Shown here: positions 57,338 through 64,000 of the stretch, in pieces
Layout of the letters: the number at the start of each line of letters is the position of its first letter
How positions within the stretch are numbered: position 1 is the first letter of the stretch
Source: Dehalococcoidia bacterium
GTDB lineage: Bacteria; Chloroflexota; Dehalococcoidia; Lucifugimonadales; SHYT01
Reading direction: 5' to 3'
Length of the DNA: 64,000 bases
Assembly: GCA_009692665.1 (NCBI GenBank)
Contig: SHYT01000001.1
Span: 124,001-188,000, forward strand
Made by a program: the position numbers and the translations under genes
The notes under the pieces: generated by a model
The model's database searches: none
The model's input: only the letters and a program-made list of their open reading frames with translations
Told to the model about the DNA's origin: nothing

Positions 57338-58396
57338 ATGAAAAAGTTAGGAAAAGTCTCAAAAAGGACCTTGAATGTTACTCACACATCATCTTACGAT
57401 GATGTGTGTCAGGAAGAGGCGAGTGATAACACATCAAGCGCGTTGCTAAAACAAACGGAGACGGGCGAACGATTTAGCCGCCATGTCTCCGTTATGCTTC
57501 CTGAGAGTATCCAGGCACTCAGCGTCCAACCTGGCGGGACCTACATAGACTGCACCCTTGGCGAGGGAGGGCATACCGAGGCCCTTATCCAAGGCTCCCA
57601 GTCCAGCGGCAAAGTGCTGGGGCTGGATGCAGATAGTGAGGCCATCGCCAGGGCACACCATCGTTTCGCACTTTACAAAGATAGAGTCGTACTGGTGCAA
57701 GAGAACTTCAGACATCTGGAAGCCGTTGCAAAAGAACACGGTTTCAGAAACGTCGATGGCGTCGTCTTCGATGTCGGCATCAACACCAGGCAGCTCGCCA
57801 GTGGCCGCGGCTTCAGCTTCCGCGAGGACGCGCCGCTCGATATGCGGTTTGACACACGCCAGGATCTGACAGCGGATGACGTAGTCAACCGCTATTCGGA
57901 ACACGAGCTTGCCAAAGTGTTGACGGAGTACGGCGAAGAACCCCACGCACGGCGCATTGCAAAAGCCATGGTGCATGCGCGGCCCATTAGGACCGCGGCT
58001 CACTTGGGTCAGGTAGTGCAGTCAGCAGCAGGGTACGCAGGCGGCCGGATTCATCCGGCAACCAGGACGTTCCAGGCCATACGCATTGAAGTGAACCAAG
58101 AACTCAAGAGTCTGGAGGACGCGTTGCACCAAGCCGTCCGGCTGCTAAAACCCGGCGGGCGAGTAGCTGTGATCAGCTTTCACTCACTGGAAGACCGGAT
58201 TGTGAAGCAGGCGTTCAATCAGGAGTCACGGGAGTGTGTTTGCCCGCCCAGCGCGCCGGTGTGTGTGTGCAACCACACGCCAATGGTGCGGACGGTAGAG
58301 CCCAGGCTCTGGCGTCCATCCCCCCAGGAAGTGGGGGTTAACATTCGGAGTCGCAGCGCCCGCATGCGGGTGGCTGAACGTTTGCGGGAAGGGTAA
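57338..58396 (+). CDS. rsmH: 16S rRNA (cytosine-1402-N4) methyltransferase
   Basis: RsmH/MraW methylates C1402 in the ribosomal decoding centre. Homology starts about residue 46 with RHVSVMLPESIQAL; then DCTLGEGGHTEAL (SAM site), GLDADSEAIARA, VFDVGINTRQLA, the conserved FSFREDAPLDMRFD, ARRIAKAMVHARPI and ISFHSLEDRIVKQAF. The start is unclear: GTG 57272, ATG 57338 and GTG 57404 are in frame, and all add residues beyond the family norm. An 11-bp hairpin at 57383-57408 overlaps the last one. First gene of the reduced division cluster. Confidence 0.92.
   Translation: MKKLGKVSKRTLNVTHTSSYDDVCQEEASDNTSSALLKQTETGERFSRHVSVMLPESIQALSVQPGGTYIDCTLGEGGHTEALIQGSQSSGKVLGLDADSEAIARAHHRFALYKDRVVLVQENFRHLEAVAKEHGFRNVDGVVFDVGINTRQLASGRGFSFREDAPLDMRFDTRQDLTADDVVNRYSEHELAKVLTEYGEEPHARRIAKAMVHARPIRTAAHLGQVVQSAAGYAGGRIHPATRTFQAIRIEVNQELKSLEDALHQAVRLLKPGGRVAVISFHSLEDRIVKQAFNQESRECVCPPSAPVCVCNHTPMVRTVEPRLWRPSPQEVGVNIRSRSARMRVAERLREG
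57383..57408 (+). promoter_or_regulatory. Hairpin at the rsmH translation start region
   Basis: CACACATCATC and GATGATGTGTG pair perfectly around TTAC. It sits inside the nominal reading frame but upstream of the conserved protein, and covers the in-frame GTG at 57404. It may be part of an untranslated leader controlling rsmH. Confidence 0.4.
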
Positions 58397-58429
58397 GACG
58401 GCCCCTCCTGCCACGATACGAAAGGGACT

Positions 58430-58579
58430 AGGGCAGTGGTTCGTCAGCGTCAGACGATCTCCCCTCCCACTGCCCTCCCGATCAGTTCATCCCCTGGCCC
58501 GATTTCTAACCAGCCGCAAATCGGGAGCCGTCGAAGACCCTCGAGCATCCCCCTCTACGCTGGAGGACTTCCGACGGCT
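58430..58579 (+). other. Three tandem hairpins between rsmH and ftsA
   Basis: Within 150 bases: AGGGCAGTGG/CCACTGCCCT (58430-58439 and 58467-58476), CCCGATTT/AAATCGGG (58498-58505 and 58518-58525), and AGCCGTCG/CGACGGCT (58526-58533 and 58572-58579), the last continued inward by AAG/CTT and CCTC/GAGG. No T-run follows. It could be the rsmH 3' end or an uncharacterised structured RNA. The rest of the gap, 58580-58704, shows nothing. Confidence 0.45.
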
Positions 58580-58704
58580 AAAGCAGCTTCGTAGTACACG
58601 ATCACTGAAGATTCCTTTGATCTATCCCAAGAGTACTTGGGAAGCGACTTTTGAAAAAGTGCCGAAACTCAGGGAAAAACATTAGGAAAATACACAGAGA
58701 GTTC

Positions 58705-58733
58705 TTGACATTATGCTAATACGAGTCTAAGAT
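58705..58733 (+). promoter_or_regulatory. Sigma-70-type promoter of ftsA-ftsZ
   Basis: A perfect -35 TTGACA and -10 TAAGAT spaced by 17 bases, in a locally AT-rich stretch 124 bases before the ftsA ATG. This indicates that ftsAZ can be transcribed apart from rsmH. Confidence 0.7.
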
Positions 58734-58856
58734 TTCGCCAAATTGCTTCTGAGTGCACTGCATTTGGAAGTACTTTAGCGACCGGCAACCCGAATTCCTC
58801 GGTCTAAAGGCCGAGACATAGTGCCACCTCTCAGAATGAGAGCAGGAGGCTCGATA

Positions 58857-60167
58857 ATGGACAAGGAAACACTATACGTCTCAGTAGACGTGGGCACCAC
58901 CAAGGTCTGCACCTTGGTCGGCCTCGCCCACCTCAGCGGTTCCATGGAGATCATCGGCAGCGGCATCGTGCCATCCCGCGGTCTCTCAAAGGGGGTCATC
59001 GTCAACATTCCGGAAGCCACTGAAGCGATCCACGTTTCGCTTGAGGAAGCTGCTCGGTCTTCCGGCCAGATCATCAAGCAAGTCTACGCCACGGTCACCG
59101 GCACGCACCTGGATTTCTCCACTCGGTGGGGGAGCATACATTCACCGCACTACAGCGTCCCCATCTCCTACGGAGAAGTTGATCATGCCGTTGAGGCCGC
59201 CTACCCGGCAGACATGGGCCCGGAGCGCCAAGTGCTCCACCTGGTCCCGCGAACCTACGCCATTGATGGACTCAAGGGCGTGCGCAACCCCATAGGTATG
59301 CACGCGCTCCGGCTCGATGTCGAGACGCTGTGCGTGACCGGCGGTACGCTGCACATCCAGAACCTCATCAAGGCAATTGAGCACAACCACGTCAAGGTCA
59401 ACGGCCTTATCATGTCCGGGCTGGCCGCCGCGGAATCCGTCTTGACCCGTGACGAGCGCGAGATAGGCGTTATGCTCATTGAGATTGGCGGCGGCGTGAC
59501 CACACTGGCCGCTTTCAACCAGGACTCTCTGGCTGCCGCCGGCGTACTGCCGGTAGGTGGCTACAACTGCACCAACGACATCGCCGTCGCGCTGAGCACG
59601 CCCCCGGACGTGGCCGAAGAGCTGAAAGTCCGGCATGGCACGCTCAACCCGCAGTCCGCCCGCAACGAGCGCGTGGATATCAAGTCGTTTGGCGACGGCA
59701 ACGTGGGCCTGTCCATTGACCGTGGCGATCTGTCACGGTACATGCTGGACCGCATGGAAGAGATCATGCGCATGATCCAGTACCAGGCTAAGAACATGGG
59801 CTATCCAGCCTGGCCACCGGCCGGCGTTGTGCTCACTGGCGGTACCGCCGCTACTCCAGGCATGCAGGTATTTGCCCGCAGGGCCATTAACGCACCCGTA
59901 CGCATTGGCACGCCGCGCGGCGTGGAAGGCCTACCTGTTGAGATGGCCACTCCCGCGTACTCAGCGGTTGTTGGCACACTCCTCTGGGGTGCACGCAACC
60001 ACGTGTTCCGCATGCAAAAGCGCGGCATCTTCAGCGGCAAGCCGCCGAAGGCCGCAATGGAAGGCGAGCCCGCCACGGTGGGCGCCTCCAGCAGACCAAT
60101 TAGTGGTGAAGTACAGGCTAAGGCATTAGCCTGGCTCAAAGAACGAGCGAAACGGGTAGCACTGTAA
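58857..60167 (+). CDS. ftsA: Cell division protein FtsA
   Basis: Actin-fold membrane tether of FtsZ. From ATG 58857 (AGGAGG upstream) it has 436 residues: phosphate-1 VDVGTTKVC, an SHS2-like 1C region around GIVPSRGLSKGVIVN and ATVTGTHLDF, the phosphate-2 block MLIEIGGGVTTLAAF and the adenosine motif VVLTGGTAATPGM. The C-terminus ends in an amphipathic helix, AKALAWLKERAKRVAL, as expected for the membrane-targeting segment. ftsZ follows 24 bases later. Confidence 0.93.
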   Translation: MDKETLYVSVDVGTTKVCTLVGLAHLSGSMEIIGSGIVPSRGLSKGVIVNIPEATEAIHVSLEEAARSSGQIIKQVYATVTGTHLDFSTRWGSIHSPHYSVPISYGEVDHAVEAAYPADMGPERQVLHLVPRTYAIDGLKGVRNPIGMHALRLDVETLCVTGGTLHIQNLIKAIEHNHVKVNGLIMSGLAAAESVLTRDEREIGVMLIEIGGGVTTLAAFNQDSLAAAGVLPVGGYNCTNDIAVALSTPPDVAEELKVRHGTLNPQSARNERVDIKSFGDGNVGLSIDRGDLSRYMLDRMEEIMRMIQYQAKNMGYPAWPPAGVVLTGGTAATPGMQVFARRAINAPVRIGTPRGVEGLPVEMATPAYSAVVGTLLWGARNHVFRMQKRGIFSGKPPKAAMEGEPATVGASSRPISGEVQAKALAWLKERAKRVAL

Positions 60168-60191
60168 GCTCAAGTAGATACGGAGGACACG

Positions 60192-61328
60192 ATGGGCGAC
60201 TATCTTTTCAGCGGCTCTGGCAAAGGGAACCGTGAGGACATACCTAGCATCAAGGTCATAGGCGCCGGCGGAGGCGGATGCAACGCTGTCAACCGCATGT
60301 TCAAGGAGCCCATCCCGGGTGTTGATTACATGGTGATCAATACAGATGCACAGGCGCTGTCCCGGTACGAGACGCCTATCCGCATACAGATTGGCGAGCG
60401 GGTGAGCAAAGGCCGCGGCGTTGGCGGCGACCCGGAGGCCGGCCGGCAATGCGCCGAGGAGTCCAAGGACGAGATTGCCGAGTTGCTGCGCGGCGCTGAG
60501 ATGGTGTTCATTGCAGCGGGCATGGGCGGCGGAACCGGCACGGGCTCCGCGCCAGTGGTCGCTGAAATCGCCAAGTCACTTGGCGCTCTTACTGTCGCCG
60601 TTGTGACCAAGCCCTTCGCCTTTGAAGGCCGCGCGCGCATGAAGACCGCTGAGGACGGGATCCACCGCCTCAAGGAAAAAGTTGATGCGCTCATCGTCAT
60701 TCCTAACGACCGTCTCTCCTTCTTGTCCGACCAGAAGCTGACTATGAACAACGCGTTCCGGATGGCGGACGATGTGCTTCGCCAGGGCGTGCAGTCCATT
60801 GCAGAACTCGTCACGGTCCCCGGCGAGATCAACCTGGACTTCGCGGATGTCCGCGCAGTCATGCAGGGCGCCGGTGCTTCCTGGATGGGCATGGGCCGTG
60901 GCCGCGGTGAGCACCGTGGCATTGACGCCGCCAAGAATGCCATCAACTGCCCGCTGCTGGAGCTGTCTGTAGAAGGTGCCAAGGGCATCATCTTCAGCGT
61001 GACCGGCGGCGAGAACCTGACCCTCACTGAGGTCCAGGCCGCAGCCGAGTGCATTCAGCAGGCTGTTGACCCAGACGCCCGCATCTTCTTCGGCATGGTG
61101 CACGATCCGAAGATGGAGGACGAAGTCAAGATCACGATGATCGCCACGGGCTTCCAGGGCGGAGACTTCCTGACCTCCAGCCGTGATGCGGAGATCTCCA
61201 GCCTGGTGAACAACGGCAGCGCGCCCGCCACCCAGGCCGACATTGACCTGCCGCCGTTCCTGCGCCGGTCTTACAGCATGAGGAGGCCAACAACAGGCAA
61301 CCTGTCCAACGGATTCGGCCGGAAATAA
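60192..61328 (+). CDS. ftsZ: Cell division protein FtsZ
   Basis: Tubulin-fold GTPase forming the division ring. 378 residues with GAGGGGCNAVNRMF, the tubulin signature GMGGGTGTGSAPVVAE, the T7 loop region VPGEINLDFADVRAVMQGAG, and a C-terminal peptide DLPPFLRRS followed by a basic tail (MRRP...GRK). The linker between the globular core and this peptide is very short, about 25 residues. GGAGG precedes ATG 60192. Confidence 0.97.
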   Translation: MGDYLFSGSGKGNREDIPSIKVIGAGGGGCNAVNRMFKEPIPGVDYMVINTDAQALSRYETPIRIQIGERVSKGRGVGGDPEAGRQCAEESKDEIAELLRGAEMVFIAAGMGGGTGTGSAPVVAEIAKSLGALTVAVVTKPFAFEGRARMKTAEDGIHRLKEKVDALIVIPNDRLSFLSDQKLTMNNAFRMADDVLRQGVQSIAELVTVPGEINLDFADVRAVMQGAGASWMGMGRGRGEHRGIDAAKNAINCPLLELSVEGAKGIIFSVTGGENLTLTEVQAAAECIQQAVDPDARIFFGMVHDPKMEDEVKITMIATGFQGGDFLTSSRDAEISSLVNNGSAPATQADIDLPPFLRRSYSMRRPTTGNLSNGFGRK

Positions 61329-61373
61329 GCTATCCCTCCCCCGACACCTTGTCGGGGTTCTGCCCCTCCCCTC

Positions 61374-61403
61374 AGAGCCGCTCTGTGCCGCCAGAGCGGC
61401 TCT
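61374..61403 (+). terminator. Terminator region of ftsZ
   Basis: AGAGCCGCTCTG and CAGAGCGGCTCT pair perfectly around a six-base loop, followed by TTAAATTT. A smaller hairpin (CCCCGACA/TGTCGGGG) precedes it at 61339-61357. Confidence 0.75.
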
Positions 61404-61413
61404 TAAATTTAAA

Positions 61414-61442
61414 GTAGGGGCGGGTTTGAAACCCACCCCTAC
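61414..61442. repeat. GTAGGGG hairpin, repeat-like
   Basis: GTAGGGGCGGGTTT pairs with AAACCCACCCCTAC with a single mismatch and almost no loop. Its form resembles short interspersed palindromes common in bacterial intergenic DNA. Only one copy is seen in this window. Confidence 0.4.
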
Positions 61443-61486
61443 GCGTTAGGCGTGCCGGAGGAACCAAGCCGCGCTATACTCCGCAT

Positions 61487-61672
61487 ATGAACGCTCTGTT
61501 GCAGGAGTTCTTGGCCGCAAGCGTTAGCATGACCGCCCTGGCTACGGTCATTGCGGTGCTGTTCTGGCTCCTCACCGGCATGTCCCCGTGGCCAGGCCTG
61601 GTGCTGGGCGAGCTGGCAGGCTTTGGATTTGGGACGGCGATGTTGGCGTTGGCGTCTCCGCGCAGGCGGTAG
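61487..61672 (+). CDS. Small two-pass membrane protein
   Basis: 61 residues with two membrane segments (SVSMTALATVIAVLFWLLTG and LVLGELAGFGFGTAMLALA) and a basic end (SPRRR). No family recognised and no strong ribosome site, so this is a candidate only. Confidence 0.45.
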   Translation: MNALLQEFLAASVSMTALATVIAVLFWLLTGMSPWPGLVLGELAGFGFGTAMLALASPRRR

Positions 61673-61704
61673 AACTGGCGTAGGCTTTTCTGACGCCGGT
61701 GGAC

Positions 61705-61911
61705 TTAAGACCGACGAGCCAATTCAACGTTGACCCTCTCAATATCTCCTTCGTCTTGAAAACTTTCCTTCTCAAACAACTTGACGTCAAGCTGCCGTTT
61801 GTCCTTTGTGGCGCTCGCATGTTCAGCAATATCATTTCGCAACTTGTTTTGGAGTTCCAGGCTCTTGTTCAAGAGTTCAGGTCGCGTCATTTCGGACAGT
61901 TCCTTGGGCAC
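61705..61911 (-). CDS. Small helical hypothetical protein, 68 residues
   Basis: GTG 61911 has a strong GGAGGAAA six bases upstream, which supports a real gene. The product is charged and largely helical (MTRPELLNKSLELQNKLRND and QDEGDIERVNVELARRS), possibly a coiled coil. No family recognised. It is transcribed convergently with the small membrane gene before it. Confidence 0.55.
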   Translation of the reverse strand: MPKELSEMTRPELLNKSLELQNKLRNDIAEHASATKDKRQLDVKLFEKESFQDEGDIERVNVELARRS

Positions 61912-62172
61912 TCGTTTCCTCCGAATCCGTCATTACCCGTCCCATTCTAGGCCTTTGCTTGCTCACAGTCTGTTTCTGCGTATCCTCGCCATACCTTCGC
62001 CAAACACGCGACAATGATGCGTCATAAGTGTCACTTTTTCACCTCGAGGCTCAGTCAGTTTTGACCACTGCTTCGTGTGAGATAAGAAGAGAGGCGGGCG
62101 TAGCTAGCTTCCTTGTCTTGTAAGTTCCTTCGACACATAATCAGTCGGCTCAACGATTTCGAGGAGACACGC

Positions 62173-63411
62173 ATGGCACAAGCGGAAAAGACTGCGAAGG
62201 GCTCTATCCTGGGGACCAATCGCAATGTGTTCTTTCTGGGGATTGTCAGCGGGCTGACGGATATCTCCAGCGAGATGGTGGTCTCCATCCTGCCGCTATT
62301 CCTGAGCAACGTGCTGGGCGTGAAGACGTCGGTGATTGGGCTGATTGAGGGGATTGCCGATTCCACCGCCACGCTCACCCGGCTGCCGAGCGGCTGGCTG
62401 AGCGACCGGCTGGGCGCACGGAAGCTGCTGACTCTGGTGGGCTATGGGCTGTCCGCGCTGAACAAGCCGTCGCTCGCTCTGGCGTCGACGTGGCCCGCCG
62501 TCCTGGTGTTACGTTTCGTCGACCGCGTGGGCAAAGGGGTGCGGACATCCCCGCGTGACGCGCTCATCGCCGACTCGTCTGTTGCGGGGCAGCAGGGCAA
62601 GAGCTTTGGCATCCACCGGGCGATGGACACTGCGGGGGCGATGGTTGGCGTGCTGGCTTCAGCGCTGATCATCTTCCTTATGCAACAGGGCGCGCTGGAC
62701 CTGCGCGACGACACCTTCCGCACGGTCGTCCTGATCTCCGCAATCCCCGCGATACTTGGCGTGTTTATCCTCTGGCGCTTTGTGCGCGAGATCAAGCCCG
62801 CTCCGGCTGCGATCAGCTCCGCGACCGCCGTCCCGACTGCGCCTGTACGGTTCTCACTGCGGTTCAAGCTGCTGCTGTGCATCATGGTGCTGTTCACCCT
62901 GGGCAACAGCAGCGACGCGTTTCTGGTGCTGCGGGCGCAGAACGTGGGGCTGTCCGTGGTGCAGCTTATGGTGCTGCTGGGCGGGTTCAACTTGGTGTAC
63001 GCCCTGGCCGCCATACCATTTGGCCGCCTGTCAGACAAGATTGGCAAGACGCGGGTTATCGTCGGAGGTTTGGTGGTCTTCGCGCTGGTGTACTCGGGTT
63101 TTGCGGGGGCAAGCGCGGTGTGGCATGTGGTGCTCCTTTATGTCGGCTACGGCCTCTACTACGCCGCCACCGAAGGCATCGGCAAAGCGCTCATCGCGGA
63201 CATCGCGCCGGAAGCGCGGAGGGGCACGGCGTACGGGTTGTATAACACCGCCCTGGGCATCACGGCGCTGCCCGCCAGCCTCATCGCGGGAGTGCTGTGG
63301 CAACTGTACGGGCCGCCCGCGCCGTTCATCTTCGGCGCAGCGCTGGCGGGAGCCGCGGCTGTGCTGCTGGTGGTGCTGCTGCGCGGCGAACGGGTGGCTG
63401 TCCGAACTTAG
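62173..63411 (+). CDS. MFS transporter
   Basis: 412-residue major facilitator with 12 predicted membrane segments, starting at ATG 62173 (GAGGAGA upstream). The inter-helix loop motif occurs twice in MFS form: GWLSDRLGARKLL after segment 2 and GRLSDKIGKTRVI after segment 8. RVGKGVRTSPRDALIADS is typical of a subgroup of uncharacterised efflux-type carriers. Substrate unknown. The segment 180-200 bases upstream shows nothing. Confidence 0.9.
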   Translation: MAQAEKTAKGSILGTNRNVFFLGIVSGLTDISSEMVVSILPLFLSNVLGVKTSVIGLIEGIADSTATLTRLPSGWLSDRLGARKLLTLVGYGLSALNKPSLALASTWPAVLVLRFVDRVGKGVRTSPRDALIADSSVAGQQGKSFGIHRAMDTAGAMVGVLASALIIFLMQQGALDLRDDTFRTVVLISAIPAILGVFILWRFVREIKPAPAAISSATAVPTAPVRFSLRFKLLLCIMVLFTLGNSSDAFLVLRAQNVGLSVVQLMVLLGGFNLVYALAAIPFGRLSDKIGKTRVIVGGLVVFALVYSGFAGASAVWHVVLLYVGYGLYYAATEGIGKALIADIAPEARRGTAYGLYNTALGITALPASLIAGVLWQLYGPPAPFIFGAALAGAAAVLLVVLLRGERVAVRT

Positions 63412-63445
63412 CGCTCGACGACCTTTAGGTGCAGTCAACCAGGGT

Positions 63446-63487
63446 GGTGTCCGTTCATGGATTCGACAAGCTCACCACGAACGGGTA
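63446..63487. repeat. Dispersed hairpin repeat, copy at 63.45 kb
   Basis: GTGGTGTCCGTTCATGG at the left shares its first 15 bases with the copy at 50373. CCGTTC and GAACGG close an imperfect hairpin with TGG/CCA inside. Confidence 0.5.
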
Positions 63488-63488
63488 A

Positions 63489-63824
63489 CTATTGTGCATC
63501 ACTCCGGAGGTCGGGGTACGGATCCTTCGACTCCGCTCCGGCTTCGCTCAGGATGACAAAGAGAGGGTGGAGTGCAGGGACAAATGCAAGGAAGGTCCAT
63601 AATTCTTTGTTAGCGCTGTTTTCTAGGTTGGTAAACCAATACAGGACAGCTACACCAAGGAACGTAGATATGATTCCACACAGGCCGAAAACAGATAATC
63701 CGAGCCATGGCCTCAGTTCACGATGAGTCTGAAAGATGCGAATACCCGCCCAAATGAAAAACGTTAGATTAGCGGTGACTCCGATCGCTGCGGTAATAAG
63801 GAACTTCATTTTGTTGTCGAACAC
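63489..63824 (-). CDS. Small three-pass membrane protein with repeat-derived tail
   Basis: 111 residues, GTG 63824 with AGGAGGG upstream. Three hydrophobic segments: KFLITAAIGVTANLTFFIWAG, LGLSVFGLCGIISTFLGVAV and ELWTFLAFVPALHPLFVIL. The last 24 residues are encoded by the dispersed repeat at 63522-63554, so the natural end has probably been replaced by repeat insertion. No family recognised. Confidence 0.55.
   Translation of the reverse strand: MFDNKMKFLITAAIGVTANLTFFIWAGIRIFQTHRELRPWLGLSVFGLCGIISTFLGVAVLYWFTNLENSANKELWTFLAFVPALHPLFVILSEAGAESKDPYPDLRSDAQ
63522..63554. repeat. Dispersed hairpin repeat, copy at 63.5 kb
   Basis: ATCCTTCGACTCCGCTCC and GGCTTCGCTCAGGAT form an imperfect hairpin (ATCCT/AGGAT outermost). 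Same core as the copies at 46814 and 50389. It lies inside the 3' end of a small membrane protein gene. Confidence 0.6.
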
Positions 63825-63825
63825 G

Positions 63826-63960
63826 CTACCCTCCTATCCATTTAGAGATATGGATAATTACTCCCACTAAGAGCGCAAAAGCTAAAACTAACGCTACTCG
63901 ACGGTTACCTCGAACGAAGTTCCAAACAGACAATGAGCCCACGGCAAGAAGGCCGATCAC
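63826..63960 (-). CDS. Candidate 44-residue membrane protein
   Basis: A short frame from GTG 63960 reads two hydrophobic segments (IGLLAVGSLSVWNFV and VALVLAFALLVGVIIHI) separated by a basic loop (RGNRR), and stops one base before the GTG of the next gene. The composition is that of a real membrane protein, but the ribosome site (GAGG) is weak, and a broken or longer gene extending past the window edge is possible. Confidence 0.4.
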   Translation of the reverse strand: MIGLLAVGSLSVWNFVRGNRRVALVLAFALLVGVIIHISKWIGG

Positions 63961-64000
63961 CCACCAGGCCTCATATTAGGATGCTCATTTGCGTCCCCCA

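Overview
The window is chromosomal DNA from a bacterium that I place tentatively in the Chloroflexota, near the Dehalococcoidia/SAR202 lineages. No rRNA gene is present, so this rests on gene content: a division cluster reduced to rsmH-ftsA-ftsZ with no murein genes beside it, a short AdoMetDC-like protein paired with agmatinase, a membrane FeS oxidoreductase plus EtfAB, a GldA/F/G-like ABC system, a fatty acyl-CoA reductase/PlsC fusion, and frequent GTG starts. Coding density is high. I see no phage, CRISPR array, rRNA, tRNA or intact insertion sequence.

Layout. 0-2 kb (-): radical SAM HpnH homologue (frameshifted, running off the left edge) and a polyprenyl synthetase. 2.2-6 kb (+): lysA-chrA-holB. 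6-10.5 kb (-): two-gene ABC exporter, a conserved unknown, etfA/etfB. 10.7-12.6 kb (+): membrane zincin overlapping a PAP2 phosphatase. 12.7-14.6 kb (-): flavin reductase and a frameshifted M28 peptidase lipoprotein. 14.8-17.3 kb (+): Lon-like protease. 17.3-19.9 kb (-): groES-groEL under a CIRCE element, then a sensor-like membrane remnant. 20-22.5 kb (+): SpeD-like/agmatinase pair and a frameshifted M50-CBS protease. 23-30.5 kb (+): cysteine desulfurase, a secreted unknown, the four-gene Gld-like ABC operon, queA. 30.5-33.3 kb (+): frameshifted conserved unknown, 40-residue zinc ribbon, cinA. 33.3-34.6 kb (-): small membrane protein and folD. 34.8-41.4 kb (+): reductase/acyltransferase fusion with a HAD phosphatase, acidic-tail unknown, Rip-like M50 protease, tyrA, gmk. 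41.4-42.8 kb (-): MarR regulator and a CADD-family protein. 43-46.8 kb (+): thiO-like oxidase, gatC-gatA, alpha/beta hydrolase. 46.8-50.1 kb (-): methyltransferase and the seven-cofactor-class membrane FeS oxidoreductase. 50.1-52.6 kb: repeat-rich gap, small unknown, DEAD-box helicase. 52.6-56.3 kb: decayed universal stress protein, typA, NYN/LOTUS protein. 56.3-57.2 kb (-): DUF2007-like protein and mogA. 57.3-61.5 kb (+): rsmH-ftsA-ftsZ. 61.5-64 kb: small proteins, an MFS transporter and two small membrane proteins.

How the parts could work together. EtfAB plus the FeS/heme-b membrane oxidoreductase form a plausible route from flavin dehydrogenases to the quinone pool. The SpeD-like protein and agmatinase look like a two-step route from arginine to putrescine. 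HpnH, the prenyl synthetase and the reductase/acyltransferase/HAD set suggest unusual membrane lipids.

Quality warning. Four otherwise well-conserved genes (hpnH, the M28 peptidase, the M50-CBS protease and the unknown at 30558) are each broken by what looks like loss of a single base. This pattern fits sequencing or assembly error better than gene decay. The universal stress protein at 52.7 kb differs, because it appears to have lost an internal segment.
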